Source: Candidatus Melainabacteria bacterium
GTDB taxonomy: Bacteria > Cyanobacteriota > Vampirovibrionia > Obscuribacterales > Obscuribacteraceae
Length of the DNA: 64,000 nt
Reading direction: 5' to 3'
Assembly (NCBI GenBank): GCA_003963305.1
Contig: RXJR01000015.1
Location: 62,001 to 126,000, forward strand
The notes below the pieces were generated by a model. That model had not been told where the DNA came from, made no database searches, and saw only the letters and a program-made list of their open reading frames with translations. Below, piece after piece: positions 52,101 through 60,053 of the stretch. Made by a program: the position numbers and the translations under genes. The stretch's first letter is position 1, and each line of letters opens with the position of its first letter.

Positions 52101-52899
52101 GTCTGGCAGAATGCGAAAGTATTTCTCTGTAGCCTTCCTTGTAGGTTGGATATTGCAACGTAATTGAAAGCTCTTTCAGCAATCGAGAAGAATCGACTTG
52201 CCGATTACCACGCAGAGTCGGCGTCACCTGGTCGATTGGAGCAAAATCAGGCAATTCAGCGCCCATTGCCTGGCAGAGCCAGGTGATCGTCTCCAGGTGA
52301 GTGGACGGCTGCAAATCGCCAACTACATAAGTAGACAGCTCGAGACTTTCTCTTGCAAAACACGCCTCGATAATGCGCGCCAGATCGTCGAGATGAATGC
52401 GCGATACATACCGCGAACCGTCACCAGGAATCTTGACTTGATTGATTCTCAAATGCATACCAGATTCTGCGGCATAAAGTCCGGGGCAACGAAGAATGAT
52501 GGCGCCCTTGTTGCGCCACACCTCTTCAGCCTTAAGACGCCGCGCTGCCGACGGTTCGCTTGCATCGACAGGCGAACTTTCGTCGATCACACCAGACGTT
52601 TTTCCATATACGCCTGTGGAAGATATGTAGATAATTCTTCGAGCCTTAAGGCAACGTTCAGACCAGGACAGATCAGTTGCGCCATCGGGCGGAAACGAAA
52701 CCAGAACGTTGGCATTCTCGAAAAGGCTTGCCGCAGGAGGTTTACTGTCAACGACGACTGGCTCAATGCCTGCCGATTCGAGCACAGAAACGCGCTCGAC
52801 GGAACGAGTAGTACCATATATAGTGCAACGCCGGGAAAGCAGCCTTGCCAGATGCAGCGCCACATTGCCGACGCCTAGAAATACAAAAGACTCAGTCAT
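52093..52899 (-). CDS. NAD(P)-dependent epimerase-like SDR (YeeZ type)
   Basis: 268 aa. The Rossmann start is FVFLGVGNVALHLARLLSRR, where GxGxxxxH replaces the common GxxGxxG, as in YeeZ-like proteins. Next come VLVSFPPDG, then IIYISSTGVYGKTSG with the catalytic Ser/Tyr pair (YGK instead of YxxxK), and HLDDLARIIEACF. Substrate unknown. It is tail-to-tail with the TPR gene and head-to-head with the 111-aa gene at 52971. Confidence 0.8.
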   Translation of the reverse strand: MTESFVFLGVGNVALHLARLLSRRCTIYGTTRSVERVSVLESAGIEPVVVDSKPPAASLFENANVLVSFPPDGATDLSWSERCLKARRIIYISSTGVYGKTSGVIDESSPVDASEPSAARRLKAEEVWRNKGAIILRCPGLYAAESGMHLRINQVKIPGDGSRYVSRIHLDDLARIIEACFARESLELSTYVVGDLQPSTHLETITWLCQAMGAELPDFAPIDQVTPTLRGNRQVDSSRLLKELSITLQYPTYKEGYREILSHSARLS

Positions 52900-52970
52900 T
52901 TACACACTCACGGAACAGCTTTAGAGTAGCCCAAAATCTGCTAGAATGCTGCAAAAATAATGAGAATATT

Positions 52971-53306
52971 GTGCTCAACGAAATAAATATCAACGGTACG
53001 AAGTACGGACCAGACAACGATGCTCTCACGTTGCTGGGGCTCTTGCGTCGCCATCTGGATCAGACTCTCTCAGACTCGATCTATTTGCAGCAAGATGAGT
53101 TATTCGCCCTTAAAGCCTGGCTTCTTGGGCATGCTGAGGCGATGAAACGAGGCAAGGCAATCTGGCTGGAAGAGTCTGACGACGGCAAATTATACAAACT
53201 GGTCGCTGCTGTCGGCAAAACCGAAGAGGGTCAAACCATTCTCTGGCACGAACCGCTGCCCTGGCCTTTCGCATTCATGAACCAGAGCTATCGCATGGAA
53301 GAATAA
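52971..53306 (+). CDS. Small hypothetical protein, 111 aa
   Basis: GTG 52971 is preferred, because the longer frame would run into the divergent SDR gene. The protein is soluble with alpha/beta character (NEININGTKYGPDNDALTLL, helix SIYLQQDELFALKAWLLGHA, strand YKLVAAVGKTEEGQTILWHE). No family recognised. It converges on the second proline-rich MshEN-like gene, with a palindrome between the stops. Confidence 0.55.
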   Translation: MLNEININGTKYGPDNDALTLLGLLRRHLDQTLSDSIYLQQDELFALKAWLLGHAEAMKRGKAIWLEESDDGKLYKLVAAVGKTEEGQTILWHEPLPWPFAFMNQSYRMEE

Positions 53307-53312
53307 CGCTGA

Positions 53313-53326
53313 CACCATTTTTGGTG
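53313..53326. repeat. CACCA-N4-YGGTG palindrome, copy 10
   Basis: CACCATTTTTGGTG. It lies in the 28-base gap between convergent genes, eight bases before the stop of the proline-rich gene, the same placement as copy 4. Confidence 0.6.
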
Positions 53327-53334
53327 CCGCGGCG

Positions 53335-54945
53335 CTAAGGCTTCTCCCAACCAAGCTCTTCCACTGCATCATCAAAACTGGCTCTGCTGCGCTGGCAATA
53401 GTGCAGCGCAATCATCGCCTGTTCCATCTTAAGACGCTCTTGAGCCATCAACTCATTACATTTGAGGGCGGCTTCGAATGTATTAGTATCAAGCTTTCCT
53501 GCGGCTGCCAGAATTTTCGAGACTTCCCCGCCGTGTTTGAGCTTCACCGTCACTGCCGCCTGAAAGTCTTGCTCCTGCAGGAGTCCAGCTTTTTTGACCA
53601 GATCGATAGCTTTGACAGCCTCAGGAGGTTCACTGGTGCCGTGTTTGCCGGTTTTGCCAAAGTGCTCTCGAATAAAGCCCTGCACAGCATCGTCTTTAGT
53701 CATGGCGCCATTGCGAACCACTTCTTGCAAATTCAAGGCAGCTTTGAGAACAGCGATGCTGATCAAGCCGGCCTCGACTAAGATCTGTCCAAGCGGCGGA
53801 GCCACTGCCCGCGCATCGCGCATATCATCTCTGGGCGGGCTGGCAGAAAAAACATTAGGGTCAAGCGCACCGCCGCGATTGTGAGCACGCCGCACCGCTT
53901 CGGCTGCTTTTGCCGTTGTCAGAGCGCCAGTGCGCACCATCTCTTGCAATTGCAAGGCGGAATTAAGTGTCGAATCCGGTATCAGGCCGGCTTCAACCAG
54001 AAAGTTGCCCAGCAGTACGTTGGGGCGTTTCTTAATCAGGTCATTATCAATCGGCACGGGCGGGGGCAAATTACTCGGCGGCGACTGCTGGGGAAGCACA
54101 CCGGGTTGCACGGGTACAGTCTGCGCAGGCTGCGGATAAGGTGGATACGGGTATGGTGCCGGGTAAGGCTGCTGAGTGCGCGGATCTATATAGACCGGCG
54201 GCACGTAGCCAGGCGGATAGGCAGGGTATCCGTAGCCCTGAGGCGGATAAGGGTAAGGCGGTGGAGCGTAGCCGGGAGGATAACCATAGCCGGGTGGGTA
54301 CCCCTGAGGCGGATAGCCCGGGTAAGGCGCCTGAGGATAGGGTGCGGGTGCGCCCGGTTGCGGCGGTGTGGCAGGTGTGGGCTGCGGAGCCGGTGCAGCT
54401 TCCGGAGCAGCTGCGGGGGCAGCCGGAGTAGCTTCCGGCGCCGGCTGAGCCTGTGCAGCCGGGCGTGATGCTGGTGCCGACTCGGCTGGCTTTTTGGTCG
54501 CGTACTCAAATTCATCAGAAGGCTTGAAAAAGAACGGCTCCTCTTCTGCGCCCGGTCTTGGGGGCATAGGAAAACCGTCGTCAAAGTCCATACTCGGCTT
54601 CTTATGTTCGATAATGAACTCTTCACTGCCTATTTGAGTGTTCACGTCGGCAGGCAAAGACAGGCAAACAACGTCGTAAAGCAAGTCCAGGTCTTCAAAA
54701 GGCGAACTCCACATGACCCGCGAGTTATTGCCATCACCTTCATAGAGGGTCCAGATTGGCTCACCACCGCCGAATTCGACGCGCACTGTCATGCTGTAGT
54801 GAAATTCGGTTTTAAGCGACTTCCAGGGCAGCTCAACGGTACAGCCCTTTTGCTTTCGAGCTTCCGTCAAAAGCGCGCGCATACTGCTTATCTTCGGCAA
54901 CCCGCGCACGGCGTCAAGACGGATGTGTTTTTTAGGTTTGTACAT
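53335..54945 (-). CDS. Proline-rich protein with N-terminal conserved domain and MshEN-like repeats (paralogue B)
   Basis: 536 aa from ATG 54945, chosen because paralogue A also starts MYKPK. The order is a conserved N-terminal domain (GCTVELPW, EPIWTLYEGDG, YDVVCLSL), an Ala/Pro linker (about 170-200), a Tyr/Pro/Gly-rich region (YPGYPPQGYPPGYGYPPGY), then three MshEN-like units: VLLGNFLVEAGLIPDSTL, PLGQILVEAGLISIAVL, and a last one around AIDLVKKAGLL, each followed by LQxxVRxGA-type helices. It has one more repeat than A. No signal peptide or ATPase. Function unknown. Confidence 0.65.
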   Translation of the reverse strand: MYKPKKHIRLDAVRGLPKISSMRALLTEARKQKGCTVELPWKSLKTEFHYSMTVRVEFGGGEPIWTLYEGDGNNSRVMWSSPFEDLDLLYDVVCLSLPADVNTQIGSEEFIIEHKKPSMDFDDGFPMPPRPGAEEEPFFFKPSDEFEYATKKPAESAPASRPAAQAQPAPEATPAAPAAAPEAAPAPQPTPATPPQPGAPAPYPQAPYPGYPPQGYPPGYGYPPGYAPPPYPYPPQGYGYPAYPPGYVPPVYIDPRTQQPYPAPYPYPPYPQPAQTVPVQPGVLPQQSPPSNLPPPVPIDNDLIKKRPNVLLGNFLVEAGLIPDSTLNSALQLQEMVRTGALTTAKAAEAVRRAHNRGGALDPNVFSASPPRDDMRDARAVAPPLGQILVEAGLISIAVLKAALNLQEVVRNGAMTKDDAVQGFIREHFGKTGKHGTSEPPEAVKAIDLVKKAGLLQEQDFQAAVTVKLKHGGEVSKILAAAGKLDTNTFEAALKCNELMAQERLKMEQAMIALHYCQRSRASFDDAVEELGWEKP

Positions 54946-55044
54946 TTGCAATCACTTGAAAAGCTCGAAACTTCACTGCTAAATATCTACCCAGCCAACA
55001 ATCATAATCGACCACATGGGATTATGCGAAAATCCCCGAAAAGC

Positions 55045-55839
55045 TCAGCCACGCATCTCCATCAAATTTCCAGACTCGTAACGACGCAGCCCGTAGTAAA
55101 AAACAAAGACCGCCACGGCCAGCACCGCCGCCGCACCTGCAACGGCAATCAGCGCATTTGACATCGACATCTGACGCAGGGCGATAATCGGGTAATAGCT
55201 GACAAAAACCGCGGGAATCAATGTATAAAGCAAAATCTTGACGGCGCCTTCAAAGAGCGTGGCCGGATAAGTACTGAACGTGATCATGGCGTAACGCCAC
55301 TGCTCTGCCAGAGACTCTGAATTGCCAAGAAAAAAGGTCAAGCTGCCAGTGAAGATACTGAAGCCGATAAACAGAAATGCAATTGAAACAGTCAATGCAG
55401 AAAAGAGAATGAAGTGCGGCAGATCTGGTTTGACGAAAATCAGATAGACGACATAGCCGAAAATGGCGTCACCCCAGGCGGTGGCACTCATACGACCGAG
55501 CAAAATATGAGGCAGCAAGGCTCGAGGATAAAGCATCCAGACATCGAGCTGGCCTCTGGCGATGAGCACCGGCAAATGCAAGGCGTTCCCACAGATAGTA
55601 TGCGCCAGCCCGAAACCGGATGCAGCTATGCACCACAATGTGACGACGTCGTTGATGTCCCAGCCTCGCAAAACTTTGAATCGACCGAAGAACAAAACCC
55701 AGAACCAAACCCAGATTATGTTGTTGACGAACATGGCTACAACTTGAGAGAAAAATGCACCGCGATACTCAAGCTGCGCATCGAGATTCAATCGCGTGTA
55801 GGCGACAGCCAGTTTCAGATAGTTCAAAAGGGCGCGCAT
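55045..55839 (-). CDS. ABC-2 type permease (DUF990-like), second subunit
   Basis: 264 aa with six hydrophobic segments, starting with an amphipathic AYTRLNLDAQLEYRGAFFSQ and including WVWFWVLFFGRF. The SESLAEQWRYAMITFSTYP stretch is typical of DUF990 permeases. It begins directly after the stop of the first permease. With the ATPase at 56642 these form a three-gene exporter. The substrate is unknown; related systems are often annotated for lipids, antibiotics or polysaccharides. Confidence 0.85.
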   Translation of the reverse strand: MRALLNYLKLAVAYTRLNLDAQLEYRGAFFSQVVAMFVNNIIWVWFWVLFFGRFKVLRGWDINDVVTLWCIAASGFGLAHTICGNALHLPVLIARGQLDVWMLYPRALLPHILLGRMSATAWGDAIFGYVVYLIFVKPDLPHFILFSALTVSIAFLFIGFSIFTGSLTFFLGNSESLAEQWRYAMITFSTYPATLFEGAVKILLYTLIPAVFVSYYPIIALRQMSMSNALIAVAGAAAVLAVAVFVFYYGLRRYESGNLMEMRG

Positions 55840-56649
55840 TCAGCCTCCATTAGCAAAGACACGGCGAGAGGCAATACGAAACACGAGAGCCACGGCGCAG
55901 GCAAATACGAAACAAGCGATCACCTGACGCAGTAAAACATCCTGATAGAAACTCCAATCTGGTGCAACAAAAAGGCGAGCCGGTCCATAGACGATGGTAG
56001 AAAATGGCAAAAGCTTGAGAGTGGCTTGCCAGCTGTCGGGAAACAGTTCAAGCGGTATGAGCATGCCACCAAGTATCATGGTCAGACGGGAGTAGATCAA
56101 AACCAGTCCGTTCGTGTCTTCAAGCCAGAACGCAGCCAGACCAATGAGAAAATTGCCAAGGAAATCGACGATGAATGCCAGAGGCAACACCGTCAGAAAA
56201 CAAAAGAATCCGAGCGGATTGATTGGCACGAAGCCGACAAAGATAATTGATATCAGCGCCCCCACGAACATATTGACGCAAAAGCGCACAGCCCGCTCAC
56301 CTAAAGTATTGAAGAGACAGTAGAGAGGATAGGACAGCGGTCGAATAAAGTGAATTGAGATGGCGCCAGTGCGCACATCTTGATCGACACTTTGCGCTAC
56401 GCGAGGTCCGGAAAGAATTATCGATTCAGTGACGGCAAGATACCAGAGCATCTGAGGCAGAGTAAGCCCGCCCAGGGTCTGAGAGCCAGTCTCACCGTAG
56501 GTTACTTGCCATAAGCGCAAAAAGATATAGAGAATTACGCCAAGGAAAAAAACACGGCTGCCTATTTCTGCTAAATAAGCGAGATTCGATTTTGCTGATG
56601 TGCGCGCAATCCACCAATATTTTGCCGGAGCTGCAAAACTGTCAGTCAT
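55840..56649 (-). CDS. ABC-2 type permease (DUF990-like), first subunit
   Basis: 269 aa from ATG 56649, which overlaps the ATPase stop by eight bases; the 17-codon longer frame is rejected because it runs further into the ATPase gene. Six TM segments. YWWIARTSAKSNLAYLAEIG at the start and IHFIRPLSYPLYCLFNTLGE are characteristic of the family. It is a heterodimer partner of the 55045 permease. Confidence 0.85.
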   Translation of the reverse strand: MTDSFAAPAKYWWIARTSAKSNLAYLAEIGSRVFFLGVILYIFLRLWQVTYGETGSQTLGGLTLPQMLWYLAVTESIILSGPRVAQSVDQDVRTGAISIHFIRPLSYPLYCLFNTLGERAVRFCVNMFVGALISIIFVGFVPINPLGFFCFLTVLPLAFIVDFLGNFLIGLAAFWLEDTNGLVLIYSRLTMILGGMLIPLELFPDSWQATLKLLPFSTIVYGPARLFVAPDWSFYQDVLLRQVIACFVFACAVALVFRIASRRVFANGG

Positions 56650-57631
56650 TGTCTTCTTCACCAGTAGAAGCCTGGGGCGGCTGACTGTAGATATGGGCAA
56701 TCACTTCTTCAAGGGGCGGATCTTCGATGGTGATATCAGCGACTGCACCAGCTTTGAGAATGTGTTCGATCACAGCCTCAATAGCAGTGACCTGCGTGTC
56801 CACTTCCAGTCGAACCGCATACTGACTGGATTTAACGATGGTAGCGCCGGGAAATTCCAATGAGCCTGGGTGGTCGTGATATTTGACCGACAGCACTTTA
56901 GCCCCCAAATACTGACGGCGCATCGAAGAAACCTTATCGTCGAGCACCACCCTGCCATGGTTGACGACAATGACGCGTCTGGCTACATATTCAATGTCTC
57001 CAGCATCATGGCTGGTTAGAAAGACGGTTATCCCCTCTTGCTTATTCCATTCACGGATCAAGTCTCGCAACTCCTGACGAGCCATCACATCTAAGCCAAT
57101 AGTCGGTTCATCCAGGAACAAAACGCGCGGATGATGCAATAAACTGGCGGCGATTTCGGCGCGCATCCTCTGACCTAGAGACAATTTACGCACTTGAGTA
57201 TCAAGGAAAGCGCCAATGCCGAATCGCTCTATCAACATGTCACGACGACTTTTAAAGTCGTTATAAGGCAACTCGTAAATCTTCCCCAAAAGCTCAAAAG
57301 TATCTCTGGGAGGCAGGTGATACCACAACTGCGAGCGCTGTCCGAAAACCGCGCCAATTTGCCTTACCAGCTTTTTGCGCTCAGTCCAGGGTACCAGTCC
57401 CAACACGCTGGCACTACCTGTGGTGGGTCGCAAAATACCGGTGAGAATTTTGATGGTAGTCGATTTACCGGCGCCATTTGGACCGATGAAAGCAACAGAC
57501 TGCCCGGCAGGAATGGAAAGCGATATATCATCGACTGCTACAACTTCTGTTGTAGTGCGCTTCAGACCCTTGCCTGTATGCAAGTCAAAGGTCTTGCGCA
57601 AGTTTTCAATGATCACTGCTGCGTCTGACAA
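56642..57631 (-). CDS. ABC transporter ATP-binding protein
   Basis: 329 aa from TTG 57631. Walker A is GPNGAGKSTTIK, Q-loop GQRSQLWY, signature LSLGQRMRAEIAASLL, Walker B VLFLDEPTIGLD, switch His in TSHD. The Leu-Ser-Leu-Gly-Gln signature is a normal variant. The C-terminal about 80 residues extend beyond the nucleotide domain, as in ABC-2 exporters of the NatA/DrrA kind. It powers the two DUF990-like permeases. Confidence 0.92.
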   Translation of the reverse strand: MSDAAVIIENLRKTFDLHTGKGLKRTTTEVVAVDDISLSIPAGQSVAFIGPNGAGKSTTIKILTGILRPTTGSASVLGLVPWTERKKLVRQIGAVFGQRSQLWYHLPPRDTFELLGKIYELPYNDFKSRRDMLIERFGIGAFLDTQVRKLSLGQRMRAEIAASLLHHPRVLFLDEPTIGLDVMARQELRDLIREWNKQEGITVFLTSHDAGDIEYVARRVIVVNHGRVVLDDKVSSMRRQYLGAKVLSVKYHDHPGSLEFPGATIVKSSQYAVRLEVDTQVTAIEAVIEHILKAGAVADITIEDPPLEEVIAHIYSQPPQASTGEEDND

Positions 57632-57658
57632 AACTAATAAAACTTCGTCGCTTGAATA

Positions 57659-58639
57659 TTACTTTTCGGTTCCGCTTGGAACCGGAGATGTCTTTCCTGA
57701 AGATTTTACTTGAGATTGTGCCGGAGGTTGCGTGGGAGTCGTCTCATAGGTGCGCACGTAAAGATTGGTGCCATTTGGTGACAAATGTACCTTTCCAGCG
57801 CGCTGCTGCTCATTCATCTGCTCTCTTAGTGAATTCGCCGTATTTTTGATTTCGATGCTCTGCCTGGCTCCGTTCTCGATGTAGGAAGATTTCTGCGATT
57901 CGTATAATTTCTTCAAATTGTCGATGCTCTTGCTATCGTCCCCACTCAAACGGGGTTGAACAATACGCCCCCAACGGGTCGTATAGCGGTTGGCATCCAG
58001 CAAATCATTGGTTCTTTTGCGAACCAGTTCATCGCCGTGCCTGGCGGCCTCTTCACCAGCCAGGCGACTCTGCTCGCCGCGCAATATTGCCAGTTCCTCT
58101 GCTTGCTTTTCCAGAAGTGATTTCATTTTAGGCGCATCAGTCACCATATTTGGTTGCCCGGCTGGCAGCTGCGGTCCTCCGACAGAGATCGCAGGCGTTC
58201 CGCCGGCAACGCCAGGTAATGGGCCAACGCCAGACACTCCCTGACCGAGCGGACCGGGACCTGAACCGGCAAGAGGGTCGGTCCTCTTCTCCATCGGTCC
58301 ACCTGAGTCGTATCCGTACAGCTCAAGTGCCTGTTTGGCAAATCGCCCGACCAATTTCTCTGGTTCAAGCGCATAGGCGATTCTAAATTCTCTTACGGCG
58401 GTTTCTTTTTGCTTCATATGCGCATAGCAACTGCCCAGATAGTAGTGCAAAGTGGCATTGTTGAATTCAGTGGAAAGAGCACCAGCAAAATGCCCGGAGG
58501 CTTCAGCATAGTTGCCGGCCGCGTACTCGGCCATACCATCTTTAATGAAGTCGGAGGCAAATGCTGATGGAGAGAAGGCTAGCAGCAGTACTGTTAGCAG
58601 TAAAAATTCAATTGATTTTCGGGGTCTCAATTTGAGCAT
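57659..58639 (-). CDS. Secreted TPR protein with coiled-coil region, 326 aa
   Basis: Signal peptide 1-28 (ending AFA-SD). Two TPRs follow (about 30-105, MAEYAAGNYAEASGHFAGAL, YYLGSCYAHMKQKETAVREF). A Gly/Pro-rich linker (about 115-165) leads to a helical region (KSLLEKQAEELAILRGEQSR) and a C-terminus with conserved-looking VHLSPNGTNLYVRTYE. No enzyme motif. It lies directly upstream of the ABC exporter on the same strand (27-base gap) and may share its transcript. Confidence 0.65.
   Translation of the reverse strand: MLKLRPRKSIEFLLLTVLLLAFSPSAFASDFIKDGMAEYAAGNYAEASGHFAGALSTEFNNATLHYYLGSCYAHMKQKETAVREFRIAYALEPEKLVGRFAKQALELYGYDSGGPMEKRTDPLAGSGPGPLGQGVSGVGPLPGVAGGTPAISVGGPQLPAGQPNMVTDAPKMKSLLEKQAEELAILRGEQSRLAGEEAARHGDELVRKRTNDLLDANRYTTRWGRIVQPRLSGDDSKSIDNLKKLYESQKSSYIENGARQSIEIKNTANSLREQMNEQQRAGKVHLSPNGTNLYVRTYETTPTQPPAQSQVKSSGKTSPVPSGTEK
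58142..58155. repeat. CACCA-N4 palindrome, degenerate copy 11
   Basis: CACCATATTTGGTT, one mismatch. It lies within the linker codons (PNMVTD) of the TPR gene at 57659, so it may be a chance coding match. Confidence 0.3.
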
Positions 58640-58769
58640 AGACTGGTCACAAATTTAAGCCCAGGCGCTTCCTAAAGCCAGAAAGTTTTAGCACCGATTC
58701 CTCAACTCACGGTCTTTATTATGATATGCCCGTGTGCAGGTTTTGTAGACCGGATCAGCGAGATACAGA

Positions 58770-59978
58770 TCACTCTTCTGCTAGCGCCTTTGACCTGCCC
58801 AAATCGGTTTTGGCAAGGTCAGGCTTTCCGAGTTTCTCATAGACCTTAGCGCGTTCGACAAACCACTGAGCGTTGGTAGGATCAGATGAAATCAGCATTG
58901 TATAGTCGCGCAGGGCCGAATTGTAGTCATTCAGTTCAAAAGCGATTCTGGCGCGCTTCGCTACTGCCTCCGTACTTCTTGAATCAATGCGACAAACCCA
59001 GTCGACATAAGTTTTGGCAGATTTGTAATCATGCACCTTCTCGCAATCTTCAATCAAAGAAAAAAGAGCCAGATGATCAGAACCGGAAAGACGACGAGCA
59101 TGCTCGCAATCAGCCAGGTATGGCTTCCAGACTTCGATAGCCTTTTGAGTTTGCCCTGTCTTTTCATAAGCGAGCGCCAACAGTCGCATTGATTTTTTCC
59201 CAAAATCAGCAATCTTCTCCAGTTCGGCGCCTTTGATTGCGTCTGGAATGGCTTGAGCGTACAACTTCTTTTCAGAGAGAAGACGAGCCCGGCGAAAATG
59301 TGCATACTGGCTTCTGGGACTGAGCTTGATCGCATGATCGTAATCAGCTTTCGAAGCAGGAAATTTGCCGGCTTCATCTAAAAAATCGGCACGCATAATA
59401 AAAACTCGAGCCGAATTCGGATTTTTTGCCACCACTTTGTTGTAAAAAACTTCCGCTTTTTTAGACTCACCCGCACCAACATAACCAACTGCAGTCCACA
59501 GATCATAAGCATCAGGAGTCGGATCGATCTTTTTTGCCGTCTCGATTTCGGCCATCCCCTTGTCGAGTTCATCCATGTAACAGTAACAACAGCCAAGAAA
59601 TGCATGAGCGAGCGCGTTTTTGGGATTCAAACGAATTGCCGTCTCCAGCTCGGTTTGTGCTGGAATATACTTCCTCGATACAAAAAGAGCATAGCCACGC
59701 CACATTGCCGCCGTGGACTTGTCGGGAGCTAGAGCTGCGGTCCGATTAAACAGCACTGAAGAATAGCAATCGGTAACCTCGCGAGTTTTAGCCTCAAGCA
59801 AAGAGGCTTCGTAGTTCTTATCGGAGATTTTCTGAACCAGCTTGAGGGTGGTGCCGTAAAGTGCCTGATCGTAGGCTTTGTTGGCCTCATCGAGGTTGAC
59901 ATTGGACGCATCTGCAGCTAATCCAAGCAGCGCCAGTGCTTGAGTGAAAAGAGTAATAAACAGCCAATTTTTCGTCAT
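58770..59978 (-). CDS. Secreted TPR protein, 402 aa
   Basis: From ATG 59978; a longer TTG/ATG-type frame reaches 60011. Signal peptide (NWLFITLFTQALALLGLAA) ends near ADA-SN. Nearly the whole mature protein consists of about eight TPRs (AMWRGYALFVSRKYIPAQTEL, LAHAFLGCCYCYMDELDKGM, ALRDYTMLISSDPTNAQWF). An extracytoplasmic protein-interaction scaffold is implied. It is divergent from the sensor kinase at 60054. Confidence 0.7.
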   Translation of the reverse strand: MTKNWLFITLFTQALALLGLAADASNVNLDEANKAYDQALYGTTLKLVQKISDKNYEASLLEAKTREVTDCYSSVLFNRTAALAPDKSTAAMWRGYALFVSRKYIPAQTELETAIRLNPKNALAHAFLGCCYCYMDELDKGMAEIETAKKIDPTPDAYDLWTAVGYVGAGESKKAEVFYNKVVAKNPNSARVFIMRADFLDEAGKFPASKADYDHAIKLSPRSQYAHFRRARLLSEKKLYAQAIPDAIKGAELEKIADFGKKSMRLLALAYEKTGQTQKAIEVWKPYLADCEHARRLSGSDHLALFSLIEDCEKVHDYKSAKTYVDWVCRIDSRSTEAVAKRARIAFELNDYNSALRDYTMLISSDPTNAQWFVERAKVYEKLGKPDLAKTDLGRSKALAEE

Positions 59979-60053
59979 TCTGTGCCCGTCCCCCTGGTCA
60001 TACGTTAACATAGCAGGGGATAAGACGCCCGCTCGTCATTCGGAAACTCGAAG

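Noticed and set aside
53881-54468. Long plus-strand open frame (195 aa) opposite paralogue B
   Set aside because: Same reason: Arg/Ser-rich shadow of a low-complexity Pro/Gly region.
17350-58155. The dispersed palindromes as a CRISPR array or terminators
   Set aside because: They are single, far apart and lack spacers, and none is followed by a T-run.
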